NCBI RefSeq assembly: GCF_030704535.1
Contig: NC_081818.1
Span: forward strand, 28,531,001-28,595,000
Length of the DNA: 64,000 nt
Direction of reading: 5' to 3'
Source of the DNA: Vitis vinifera
Taxonomy: Eukaryota > Streptophyta > Magnoliopsida > Vitales > Vitaceae
This document shows positions 21,448 through 32,500 of the stretch, piece by piece. The notes under the pieces were generated by a model. The model was not told the DNA's origin and made no database searches. It saw only the letters and a list, made by a program, of their open reading frames with translations. The position numbers and the translations under genes are program-made. Within the stretch, counting starts at the first letter, position 1, and every line of letters starts with the position of its first letter.

Positions 21448-23028
21448 TTAGACTACTCCATTTTCTTTCACTGCCGACACTCCATTCTCTTTCACCTCTT
21501 CACCTGACGTTTCCTTCTCTTTCACTTCTCCAGCAGTTGCCTCCTTCTCCTTAGCTTCTTTCTCGCCCTTTAACCTCTCTTCTTCCTCTTCCTTCTCTTT
21601 AGCTTCCTTCTCGGCCTTCACCCTCGCTTCTTCCTTGGCGGTCTCAAGGGCCTGAATCAAATTCTCCAAACAAGCTGTCCCAGGATCATCAGTACTGATG
21701 GACTTGGGCATCAAATTTTCCGCAACGTCAGCAGGAGTCATATTGGTTTCCTCCAACAAGTTACGGATGCTTGCAAACAAATGGTGGGAGTCCAGATCCA
21801 AGTAATTCTTAGCAAGCACCTTGAATGCTTCAAAGCAACAGTAGGATAATTCTATGTGCTTGTCCATCCTCCCTCTCCTTATGAGAGCAGGATCAAGTTT
21901 TTCCACGTGATTGGTGGTGAAAACTATGAGTCTCTCTTCGCCACAAGCTGACCACAGCCCATCAATAAAATTCAGAAGCCCGGATAGAGTAACCTTGCTT
22001 TCTTTGCTTTCACCTTCTTTCCCCTTCTTAGGAATTGGATTATCCTTGGACTCTTCGTCCTCCTCTTCCTTTTCCTTCTTTTTCTTACGTTGGCCTGTGA
22101 GGTCAAGCGAACAGTCGATGTCCTCTATCACAATGATGGACTTACTCGTTGTCTCGATCAGTAGCTTCCGCAGCTCCGTGTTGTCCTTAACTGAAGTGAG
22201 TTCAAGATCATAGATATCATAATTCAAAAGGTTAGCCATGGCAGCAATCATGCTTGACTTGCCAGTTCCTGGAGGACCATGAAGGAGATACCCTCGCTTC
22301 CAAGCCTTCCCAATTTTTTAATAATAATCTTTCCTCGTGCGGAAGATGGTGAGATCATTAACAATTTCCTCCTTCTTCTTTGACTCCATTGCTAGAGTCT
22401 CAAAAGTGGCTGGGTGCTCAAAGGCTACATGACTCCACTCTGACTTTTTGCGCCCATACCATTTCTGACTTGGACTGTTAGTGTAGAGCTTCCGCTGCCG
22501 ATTTCTGACTGCAATTGCCTTCCCCTCCTTTATCACATGATTGAGATAAGACCCCACGATCAAATCTCGGTACTGTTTATGGAAAGTGAGCCTATAGTAC
22601 CTCTTCTCATCAGCAGTAGGATAAAAAGAAATGGTCTGCATTTTAGGGAGACTTTTATTGGAAGCCCACCAAAGCTTGACCCCATGGAATTCATCCGTGA
22701 CTTCTTCATGGTCATCCATGCTGAGGACTACAGATTGGCTGTCTTTGACGATATCTGCCTTGAGCCGCTTGGCCCGGGTAGATGAATTGGCACTGAGGTA
22801 GTTCTCAATGGCAGCATAGGCTTCGCTGCGCTTGCGTCTGAAGCTATTTTCAGTGAACTCCTGGACAGTGATTTGAATGTAAGGATACACAAAGCTCACC
22901 AAGTTGTGGCTGTACTTTTCCATATAGGGCCGGAGCTGGTGAGGGAAGTATTGCTGAAACATGGCCCAGAGAAACACTGCCCCAGCAGCTACTGAGCCTA
23001 GTTGAGCAAACATCTCGCCCATCACCAT
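21448..23028 (-). pseudogene. AAA-ATPase copy 2, single nonsense codon before the P-loop
   Basis: The gene reads as one frame of 527 codons from the ATG at 23028 (MVMGEMFAQLG) to the stop at 21448, except for TAA at 22318-22320. The other copies have TCA (Ser) here in RKDYYSKIGKAW. The stop falls at about codon 237, some 12 residues before GPPGTGKS, so the product would keep the membrane anchor and AAA-associated domain but lack the whole ATPase. Downstream of the stop everything is intact: P-loop, Walker B (IIVIEDIDCS), the RRGRMD arginine region and the acidic Lys/Glu-rich tail. The region after the stop is nearly identical to copy 3. The promoter TATATAAT is at about 23097-23104. An alternative is a sequencing error or readthrough. 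Confidence 0.85.
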
Positions 23029-23040
23029 CTTCTTCTCCAA

Positions 23041-25319
23041 AGTTTTCGAGTATCAGTAGTAAAATGTGTTTGTAAGGATTGAGCGTTGCTTGCCCATTAT
23101 ATAGAGGAGCAAAACCGACCACTGATATTCATCATCTCACAAGTTCTACCGTGTCTCCTACTCTGTGGCTACCAGCTAACGACGACATTTCAAGTTGTAT
23201 TTTGTGCCTTCGTCCACAAGGAAGATTCCCACCGTGGAATAGGTGTGGAAATCTTATTGTAAAGACCAGATAATAAGAAACATCCCTCTCTACTGGTCAT
23301 AATCGTGTCCCAACTTCAAAGTCTTTAACACAACTCGCAAGGCAGTTGATAACTACATTAATTGTCGTCCACATACACCTTTAAAAAAGGTAAAAGAATA
23401 TTTAAATTTAGTCAATTGTTCCACATTTTTCTTTTTGGCATTTCTCCCATTTAATTTTCTTCTATTCTCAACGTGTACATTGGGTTGATGGCAATCAGCT
23501 GATGTCATCAATTTTTTTCAAATGCCTAAATTGCCCTTATTATAATTAATTTTAATTAACATATAAATTATCTTAATTAGTTTAAATTAATCATAATCAA
23601 CATTAAAGTAATCCATACATTTAATTTCAAATAAAAATAAATTAGTTCTTAAATATATTTTAATCAAACATAAATCAAATTAATTAATTAATTAATAACT
23701 AACACCATAAGATCTTTTATCTTATTGGATCAAAAAATCTCATTTTTCAATCTCACTTTTATTTTTCAAATGTTTATCTTATTTTCTTATTATCTCAAAT
23801 TATTAAAATTTCTCCCTCTAAAATTCGTACTCTAGAATTTATAAATTTTGGACTCCAAAATTTTGTTAATTTTGGATTATGAAATTTCATTATTTTCCAA
23901 GATTTGAATTTTATAATATTTGTAACATTAGGTATTTGGGTTTTTAAAATCTCTCCAACTTTGTCCCCATATTTGTATCTCACCTTATTGTGTAAATTTT
24001 TCATTTGGCGATTTTCTTTTCTTTTTAAATTATTTTTGTAATCCCATCAACCTCCTTTGTATTTCGATATTTTGGTCTTTCTTAACCATCTTCTCTATTT
24101 ATATATATATAAATAGACTACAAAGTAAAATACCTATAAATTTGATTAAAAGATGAATTCTAATAATCTTTAGAACCAAACTTTATAATATTTTTTTAAA
24201 AAAATTGACTATCAAATTATCAACTTTATATTATAAATATATTTCTTAATTAAACAATTTGTCCATTTCCTCTATTTGCCTCCTAGTCTATCTATGATTC
24301 TCCTCTTGGTCTTTCTATAATTCCATCCATGAAATTTGGTTTCTTTTTTGTTTGTATTTACATAAGTTTTGAGTTTAATATTTCTTAAAGCTTGAGAAAT
24401 TATAGTAAATAAATAAATAGAATTAGAGTCTGAAAACAATTTTAAAAAATAATTTTTAAAATATTTTTAATTATTTTAAGTTTTTTTTAAGAATATAAAA
24501 AAAAAGATGATGTATTATATACTTTTATATAATAAGAAATATCCCTCATAATTTTAATAGTTGTTCCAAATAATTTATCAAAAAACATCTAAATTTTGTT
24601 TTTAAAAAGATCATTTTCAATGGAAAGTAATGGTATTTTCGAAGTAAGAAAAAAAAATTGTCCTAAAGAATAGAACTTTATTTTCACGAAAACTTTCTAA
24701 ACAGGCCTAGGATTTTTGAAAGAAAAGGAAAGGTACTGACGGTTTTTCCACCAAATTTAAAAGAAAAATGATAAAAATTAAAGATGAAAAAAGATAAAAG
24801 AGTTGTGGGCCGACCCACCAGCACGGCAAAGCCCGTCCCAAGGGATTATGGACCATACTGGGCTGTCCATTTGTCTTGGACGAGCCGGCGGGTTGCGCAG
24901 CCCGTTGGAACGGTCCGTTTTACGGGGACATGATTTCAGCAACTCATTCTTGTCTTTTAATTTTTATTTTTTTTTTTGGAAATAAAGGCGGAAAAATGAT
25001 GGAAAAAAACCGTTGTTTTACACGGTTTGGACGAACAAAATTTGGAAACTTCTATATCACCCTTTACTAAATTATATGAATTATAATATACTCTATTTAT
25101 AAAAGTTTACGGAAATATTAATATACACTTTATTAATAATTTATGGAATTGTAATTCGGTGTGTCTAACTTAACCTAAAAGGGTTGGGACAGATTAAAGG
25201 AGGTCTTTGAAAACTCTCGAGGACCAAAAAAAACCCAAACAAAAATCTCTGATCCTTGGGTTTTTCTTTGCCAAAGCAAGATCCTTCAAACCAGACCCAC
25301 CACAATAACACAGGAATGG
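23041..25319. other. Duplicated upstream flank of copy 2
   Basis: No gene seen. It is collinear with 853-3471 (without the palindrome array) and with 29588-31630: the TGATGTCATCA block near 23500, the TATATA run near 24098, and the GC-rich block at 24803-24945. This shows that the AAA unit was duplicated with more than 2 kb of 5' DNA. Confidence 0.7.
24803..24945. repeat. GC-rich repeat block (copy a)
   Basis: GTGGGCCGACCCACCAGCAC ... GTCTTGGACGAGCCGG ... GGAACGGTCCGTTTTAC, an island in AT-rich DNA. Related copies are at 31262-31420 and 42630-42775. It may be a dispersed transposon fragment carried along in the array. Confidence 0.7.
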
Positions 25320-25328
25320 AAAAAATTA

Positions 25329-25951
25329 GGGACAATTGTGTTTTGGATCCATCTGGGCCCAAAAATTAAGATATAACCCATAAAAGTTACATAATTGAGG
25401 AGAAGGATATAAAACGTGAAAAGACCAATATACACTTCAAAACTATTTTGAATATTTTCTACCATAATGTTTAACAAACTTTTTTATCTTAATTTTTTTT
25501 AATAATTATTCTGAAAATTTATTATTTTTAGAAAACTAATTATTTTAAAAAATATATTCTAAAAATATATCATTTAAAAAAAAAAATTTGACATATTTTT
25601 AGTTATTTTTTACATACATAATTTTAAAAATATATATTTTTTAATATGTTTGATTTTTAAATAATAATAATAATAATTTATTTATATTTTTTTGAAAAAT
25701 AGTGTATTTTTTTCCAAATCACTAAATTAAATTAAATTTTATTGAGGTTTATAAAATGAATAAAATTTAAATTAATGTTTTTCTACTCTATTTTTTTTTA
25801 TAGTCAATAAAGGTAATTTTTGGAAAGATAAAAAATCTATATCCTTCTTCTCAATTTTCACACTTTCTCTAAGTCTTGGACTTAAATTGTGAACTTATAT
25901 AGACCAAAGCTTAATTTTTGAACCCAACTAGATCCAAAACACAATTGTCCC
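25329..25951. mobile_element. Mutator-like MITE with 9-bp target duplication
   Basis: A 623-base non-coding insertion. Its ends are inverted repeats GGGACAATTGTGTTTTGGAT / ATCCAAAACACAATTGTCCC; the similarity continues inward (CAAAAATTAAG, GGATAT..) for about 100 bases with mismatches. It is flanked by exact 9-base duplications AAAAAATTA at 25320-25328 and 25952-25960. The uninterrupted target (GGAATGGAAAAAATTATTCA) survives at about 21251-21270 and 33640-33660. Long terminal inverted repeats plus a 9-bp duplication indicate a MULE-derived MITE. Confidence 0.9.
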
Positions 25952-26140
25952 AAAAAATTATTTAAAGAGCTAAAGGCTTTGATACCATAGAAACTTTTCT
26001 CAATAAAATTTTATAGACCATTCTATTAAACTTTGATTAATGAACATCAAACACGCATATGCATACAAGTACATGAATGATCTAAAGCCAATACTACGCA
26101 ATCAGAGAAACATATTCGCAGCCCATGATGTCGATTGTGG

Positions 26141-26536
26141 TTAGACTACTCCATTTTCTTTCACTGCCACACCACTCTCACTCTCTTTTTCACCTAACAT
26201 TTCCTTCTTTTTCACTTCTCCAGCAGTTGCCTCCTTCTCCTTCCCTTCTTTCCCGCCCTTTAACCTCTCTTCTTCCTCTTCCTTCTCTTTAGCTTCCTTC
26301 TCGGCCTTCACCCTCGCTTCTTCCTTGGCGGTCTCAAGGGCCTGAATCAAATTCTCCAAACAAGTTGTCCCAGGATCATCAGATGGACTTGGGCATCAAA
26401 TTTTCCGCAACATCAACAGGAGTCATATTGGTTTCCTCCAACAATCTGCGGATGCTTGCAAACAAATGGTGGGAGTCAAGATCCAAGTAATTCTTAGCAA
26501 ACACCTTGAATGCTTCAAAGCAACAGTAGGATAATT
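26141..26536 (-). pseudogene. AAA-ATPase 3'-end fragment (copy 2b)
   Basis: Only the last ~130 codons remain: CCFEAFKV, AKNYLDLDSHHLFAS, RRLLEETNMTP, ENLMPKSI and the acidic tail ending VKENGVV. A 5-base deletion near 26383 relative to copies 2 and 3 converts the region after PKSI to TGA-TGA. The similarity ends abruptly at about 26536 (GGATAATT) at LTR-derived DNA, and the P-loop half is missing. It is non-functional. Its 3' flank carries the MULE MITE. Confidence 0.9.
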
Positions 26537-27582
26537 TATTATTAGTGAATTAATTTGAAATTTATTAATTTGGGTTTGTGGGCATATTGTATTTGGTGAT
26601 TAATTTAAGGATATTTGGATTATATTAATTGTAAACTGTTTATTTGGATTTGGGCTTATTGTTTAAGTTGTTATTTGTTTGGGTTTAAAATATTATTTCT
26701 CTTGATCATGTATTTTTTTTTTATGTGAGCTTGTTAATTTATGTGAATTTTGGGGCTCATAATGTAGATGAGATTTATTGGATTATTTAAATATTTTATA
26801 TGGGTTTGATCAATTTGAATTATTTAATTTAGATATGAGACAATTGTGGTGTATATTAAATTAAGCTTAGATTATGAAATATTAAATTTATGTTTAGTAG
26901 AATTTATTTTAATTGGGTTGTGTTGTTGGAAGGGAGATGTGGTGGAGTGCTGTGAAGGAGGAAGAAGAAGGAGAAGAAGAAAAAAAATCTGGGCCCGCGT
27001 GGGAGTTCGGGGGAGAAGAGAAAAGGAAAAAATATGGGAAGATGTCAGGGTGGGGTGCCGGAGGAAAGAAAAAAAATGAGGGGGGAAGGGAGGCTGGCGA
27101 AAAGCCAGGGACCCCACCCAAAAAAATTGGGGGCACTCGTTTCTCTTTTGGGAATAGGGGAGAGGAAAAAAAGAAAAAAATGTAAAAAATCAGCAGAGAG
27201 AGAGGCGGGCTGCCGAATGGAGGGAAAATCAATCGGGGGAGGGCCGGCCAATTGGGAAACGGAGGAAGAAAAAAATAATAAAAAAAAGGAAGAAAATCAT
27301 GAAGAGTGGAGAGGGGGGCTTTTAGACGTGAGAGAGCATGGGTTAGGTGAGGGTAGGTGGAGGAAGAGAAGAGAGAAGAGGGAGGAGAGAGGAAAGAAAA
27401 AAATAATAATAAATATATATATATATATATCATATAATATAATATAATAATAACAAAAAAAATAAAAAAATAAAAAAATAATTTATAAAATAATAAAAAC
27501 GAGAAATTAAAGGATGAATAGACTTAAAATTGAACTTAAAATTAATATAAAAATAAAATTAAAATAAATTTTGAACTCTACA
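26537..27582. mobile_element. LTR fragment pair in opposite orientation, related to the solo LTR at 3472
   Basis: Bases 26545-26917 match 4365-4735 in the same orientation (AATTGTGGTGTATATTAAA, AAGCTTAGATTATGAAATAT). Bases from about 26920 to 27582 match the start of that LTR in reverse orientation: minus strand TGTAGAG at 27582, then TATTAATTTTAAGTTCAATTTT, then CTCCACCTACCCTCACCTA. The element is therefore internally inverted, or two fragments joined head to head. It abuts the broken end of AAA fragment 2b. The long reading frames across its purine-rich part (26900-27450) are composition artefacts. Confidence 0.7.
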
Positions 27583-27988
27583 TATATATTTATAAATTAA
27601 AAAGTCTAAATTAGGTTCGAACTTAGGTCTTCCATCATTCATCGACAGCTTGGCCAGAACATTGGTTGTTGGGACATTGTATGAGCACAGCATTTTTAGT
27701 TTTTAGTTGAACTACAAAAACGGAAAAAACAATTGATCCTCATGTTTTAAAAGAAAGAAATTACTGTGAAGAGTATGAAATAATATTAAAAATAAAACAA
27801 AGTTGAAATTCTTTTATTCCGGTCACTGACTGAGAAATAAGAAGAGAAACAAGAGACAAGGAGTACTGACAGCTTGAACCAAACAACCAGCTGCATCAGA
27901 CCAGAGTCAGATGGAAGTTGGTCCATTTAGCCCAGAGCTTCATTCTACATGACAAACACACTGAACCTAAAAGCTTATCCTAAATTAA
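27583..27988. other. Non-coding 3' flank of AAA copy 3
   Basis: No gene recognised. Unlike the other intact copies, this flank does not match the shared 3' block (GAATGATCTAAAGCCAATA), so the duplication breakpoint lies at or near the copy 3 stop codon. Confidence 0.5.
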
Positions 27989-29569
27989 TTAAGTAGATGG
28001 TGGTTCTTTGGGGATCACCCCATTTTCTCTCGCTGCCGACACTCCATTCTCTTTCACCTCTTCACCTGACATTTCCTTCTCTTTCACTTCTCCAGCAGTT
28101 GCCTCCTTCTCCTTCCCTTCTTTCTCGGCCTTTAGCCTCTCCTCTTCCTCTTCCTTCTCTGCCTTCACCCTCGCTTCTTCCTTGGCGGTCTCAAGGGCCT
28201 GAATCAAATTCTCCAAACAAGCTGTCCCAGGATCATCAGTACTGATGGACTTGGGCATCAAATTTTCCGCAACATCAGCAGGAGTCATATTGGTTTCCTC
28301 CAACAATCTGCGGATGCTTGCAAACAAATGGTGGGAGTCCAGATCCAAGTAATTCTTTGCAAGCACCTTGAATGCTTCAAAGCAACAGTAGGATAATTCT
28401 ATGTGCCTGTCCATCCTCCCTCTCCTTATGAGAGCAGGATCAAGTTTTTCCACGTGATTGGTGGTGAAAACTATGAGTCTCTCTTCGCCACAAGCTGACC
28501 ACAGCCCATCAATAAAATTCAGAAGCCCGGATAGAGTAACCTTGCTTTCTTTGCTTTCACCTTCTTTCCCCTTCTTAGGAATTGGATTATCCTTGGACTC
28601 TTCGTCCTCCTCTTCCTTTTCCTTCTTTTTCTTACGTTGGCCTGTGAGGTCAAGCGAACAGTCGATGTCCTCTATCACAATGATGGACTTACTCGTTGTC
28701 TCGATCAGTAGCTTCCGCAGCTCCGTGTTGTCCTTAACGGAAGTGAGTTCAAGATCATAGATATCATAATTCAAAAGGTTAGCCATGGCAGCAATCATGC
28801 TCGACTTGCCAGTTCCTGGAGGACCATGAAGGAGATACCCTCTCTTCCAAGCCTTCCCAATTTTTGAATAATAATCTTTCCTCGTGCGGAAGATGGTGAG
28901 ATCATTAACAATTTCCTCCTTCTTCTTTGACTCCATTGCTAGAGTCTCAAATGTGGCTGGGTGCTCAAAGGCCACATGACTCCACACGGACTTTTTGTAT
29001 CCATGCCAATTGTCACTTGGATTGTTAGTGCAGAGCTTTCGCTGCCGATTTCTGACTGCAATTGCCTTCCCCTCCTTTATCACATGATTGAGATAAGACC
29101 CCACGATCAAATCTCGGTACTGTTGATGGAAAGTGAGCCTATAGTACCTCTTCTCATCAGCAGCAGGATAAAAAGAAATGGCCTGCATTTTAGGGGGACT
29201 TTTATTGGAAACCCACCAAAGCTTGACCCCCTGGAATTCATCCGTGACTTCTTCATGGTCATCCATGCTGAGGACTACAGATTGGCTGTCTTTGATGATA
29301 TCTGCCTTGAGCCGCTTGGCCCGGGCAGATGAATTAGCACTGAGGTAGTTCTCAATGGCAGCATAGGCTTCGCTGCGCTTGCGTCTGAAGCTATTTTCAG
29401 TGAACTCCTGGAAAGTGATTTGAATGTAAGGGTACACAAAGCTCACCAACTTTTGGCTGTACTTTTCAATATAGGGCCGGAGCTGGTAAGGGAAGTATTG
29501 CTGAAACATGGCCCAGAGAAAGATTGCCCCAGCGGCTACCGAGCCTAGTTGACCAAACATCTCCCCCAT
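27989..29569 (-). CDS. AAA-ATPase (AATP1/ASD-like), copy 3, intact
   Basis: 526 residues from the ATG at 29569 (MGEMFGQLG); the in-frame codons before it (TTG-GAG-AAG-AAG-GTG-GTG) contain no ATG. There is a hydrophobic N-terminal anchor (AAGAIFLWAMF), the AAA-associated domain to about residue 200, P-loop GPPGTGKSSM near 249, Walker B IIVIEDIDCSLDL near 296, a QRKKKKEKEEEDEES insert, and FTTNHVEKLDPALIRRGRMD with the arginines. A long Lys/Glu-rich tail ends PKEPPST, different from the VKENGVV of the other copies. Length and single-exon structure fit the family. It hydrolyses ATP, presumably to remodel or extract membrane proteins at ER or mitochondria (family knowledge). The TATATAAT box is at about 29643-29650. 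Confidence 0.93.
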   Translation of the reverse strand: MGEMFGQLGSVAAGAIFLWAMFQQYFPYQLRPYIEKYSQKLVSFVYPYIQITFQEFTENSFRRKRSEAYAAIENYLSANSSARAKRLKADIIKDSQSVVLSMDDHEEVTDEFQGVKLWWVSNKSPPKMQAISFYPAADEKRYYRLTFHQQYRDLIVGSYLNHVIKEGKAIAVRNRQRKLCTNNPSDNWHGYKKSVWSHVAFEHPATFETLAMESKKKEEIVNDLTIFRTRKDYYSKIGKAWKRGYLLHGPPGTGKSSMIAAMANLLNYDIYDLELTSVKDNTELRKLLIETTSKSIIVIEDIDCSLDLTGQRKKKKEKEEEDEESKDNPIPKKGKEGESKESKVTLSGLLNFIDGLWSACGEERLIVFTTNHVEKLDPALIRRGRMDRHIELSYCCFEAFKVLAKNYLDLDSHHLFASIRRLLEETNMTPADVAENLMPKSISTDDPGTACLENLIQALETAKEEARVKAEKEEEEERLKAEKEGKEKEATAGEVKEKEMSGEEVKENGVSAARENGVIPKEPPST

Positions 29570-29587
29570 CACCACCTTCTTCTCCAA

Positions 29588-32500
29588 AGTTTTCGAGTAT
29601 TAGTGGTAAAATGTGTTTGTAAGGATTGAACGTTGCTTGCCGATTATATAGAGGAGCAAAACCGACACTGATATTCATCATCTCACAAGTTCTATTCTGT
29701 GGCCACCGCCAACGACGACATTTCAAGCTCTATTTAGTGGCTTCGTCACCAAGGAAAATTCCCATTTTCTTGTACCAGCAGCCACCTTTGACGATATTAA
29801 TCGACCGTGGAATACTGGAATGGGTGGAAATTTCATTCTGAAGGCCATCGATAACTGCATAAATGTATTAGATTGCAGTTCAATATAATTATGTTTTGAC
29901 TTTTGAGTCATGGCTAAAGACAATTCTAGTTTCATTCTTCAAAAAATGACGTACGTTTGGAGATAAATTTTTTAATTATCATATCTTAAATTATTTTTAA
30001 AAAAAAATCGATATCCTTGTGTTCTATATTTTAGGTTATATTTAATTTTCAAAAATACTATAAAAAAAAGGTAAAAATAATTATTTGCTCATATTTGATT
30101 ATTCTATAAAAAATTTTAAATATAATTAATATTAGTTAAAATTTTATATATTAAAAAATTAAAATAAATAAAATAAATTTATGTAATTTATAAATAAAAA
30201 ATTATTATTTTTATTTTTTTCTTATATATTTTTTCAAATTTTTGGAAACATAACCTTAGTCTTCTCGAAGCTCATATTTGAATTTGAAATTTCAACTTGT
30301 TTGGTTGTTGGAAAGCTTCCAGAAAAGTGGAAAAACAGGAGAAAATCAAAAGAAAAAAACAAGTAAAAGATAGTTTAAATTTAATCAATTATTCCCCACT
30401 TTTCTCCTTAGCATAAAGAATGTGTCCCCATACACTTTAAAGAAAAATAAAAGATTATTTAAATTTAAATAATTTAAATACTGAAGTTCATAAATAATCT
30501 TTCTCTTCGTATTTAATTTTCTTCCATTCTCAACTTGTTTATTGGGTTGATGATGCAATCAGCTGATATCATCAATTTTTTTTTCACATGCCTAAATTGT
30601 CCTTATTACAATTATTTTTAATTAACATATAATTATCTTAATTAGTATAAATTAAGGAAAATTAATCATAATCAGCATTAAAGTAACCAATACATTTAAT
30701 TCAAACCATAAAATCTTATATCTTCTTCAATAAAAAAAACTTCAATTTCTCATCTCATTTTTATTTTTTAAATTTCTCCTAGGACACGAGAGAAATTACA
30801 ATAATAAATAAATAAATAAATATATAAAAGAATTAGAGTTTGAAAGTAATTTTAAAAAATAGTTTTTGTAAATAATTTTTAAAAATATTTTTAATTGTTT
30901 TGAGGAATAATTTTTTTTTTTTGAGAATTTAAATATAGAAATTTTTTTTATGAAACTATTATATACTTTTATATAATACAAAATATTCTTTGTATTTTTT
31001 ATTTTTAATTGTTGTTCGAAATTCTTTATAAAAATATATATAAATTTTGTTTTAAAAAATCAACATGTTCTCAAAAAGTCATTTTTTAAAGTTAGAAAAT
31101 TATTTTTTATCTTAAACAATAAAATTTTATTTTCAAGAAAACTTTCCAAACAGGTCTAAGAGTTTTGAAAGAAAAGGAAAGGCACTTGACACTTTCTCCA
31201 CCAAAATTTAAATAAAAAAAAAAATTGATAAAAACTAAAGAAGATAAAAAAGGATAAAGAGTTGTGGACCGACCCACCAGCACGGCTAAGCTCGTCCCAA
31301 GGGATCATGGGCCATACTGGGCTGTCCATTTGTCTTGGACGGGCCGAGCACTATCTTCAGGCGGCTTGCGCAGCCTGTTGGAACGGCCCGTTTTACGCGG
31401 ACATGATTTCAGCAACTCAGCTAGATGTTCTTGTTTTTTAGTTTTAGTTTTATTTTTTATTTTGGGGAAAAAAAAGGCGGAAAAATGATGGGAAAAAGCC
31501 TTGTTTTACACGGCTTGGACGAACCAAATTTGGAAACTTCATGCATAATTCACCCTTTATTAAATTATATGAATTATAATATAGTCTATTTACAAAAATA
31601 TTAATATACACTTTATTAATAATTTAATTTAATTTCTTGCATGACGAGCTTGAGCTCTTAGAAAAAAAGTAACGCTAAAGACCATATGTTTGAACTTATT
31701 AAATGAAGAGAAAAGACAATTCAATCTTATCATATCTTCGAAAGTAAAAAATTAGTCACACTCATTACAATTGAAAACATATCCACAAAAGTTTTGATAC
31801 AAATAAGATATTGAAAATGTTTAAATCGGGATGAATCATGAAACTTATATGACTCACAATAATCACAAAACCACTGACAATACATATGAAAAAAAAATAA
31901 ACCTTGTACTTGATGAAGTAAAAAGTCCATAATTGAAAGTCGATATAATTAAATGCACTAAAATCAATTACCTAACGATTAAAGTGATTGTCTTGCAAGA
32001 GTGAGAAAGCAAAAGCATTACAACAATTACCCATGTTTAAATGACTTATCATCTCTTGAACTTGATTTGTAAGTTGGTTGATGGGTATTATCAAATTTTG
32101 CATGTTTAGATCACACTTGGACAATGTTGCAATAGTTGTGTGAGAAGTCTTTCAAAGTGTAGATTTCTCTTTCATATTATACTTCATATGGCCAATTTTT
32201 AAAAATGTATATGCAAGGTGAAATTTAAGTTATATTGTCGAGGACTAAATTTTGTGGCAAACGCAAAATCTTCATTTGTCTTTGGTTTTTGCATTGTTCC
32301 AAACATAAATTGATCTTCCTCTACTTTCTTTGAGTAAAAAAAGTTTTTTCAAGTCTCCCTGACTTCAAACTCTGATAATACATAATCAATACTAATAAAA
32401 GAAAGAGTATAATGAAGTACAAAAGTTATAACAAACTCAAAATTATCTAAAAAAGCCATTAGAAATTACACAAGATGTAATTCTTCTTTGTAATTGTTAC

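Noticed and set aside
26909-27447. Overlapping long ORFs on both strands
   Set aside because: Purine-rich LTR DNA gives Gly/Lys/Glu or Pro/Phe/Ser translations on either strand; composition artefact.
28458-28760. Plus-strand ~100-codon ORF conserved opposite four AAA-ATPase copies (also at 21911, 34294, 38742)
   Set aside because: Its conservation follows from the conserved AAA domain on the other strand; Ser/Phe-rich composition is the mirror of the Lys/Glu-rich insert. No independent signal.
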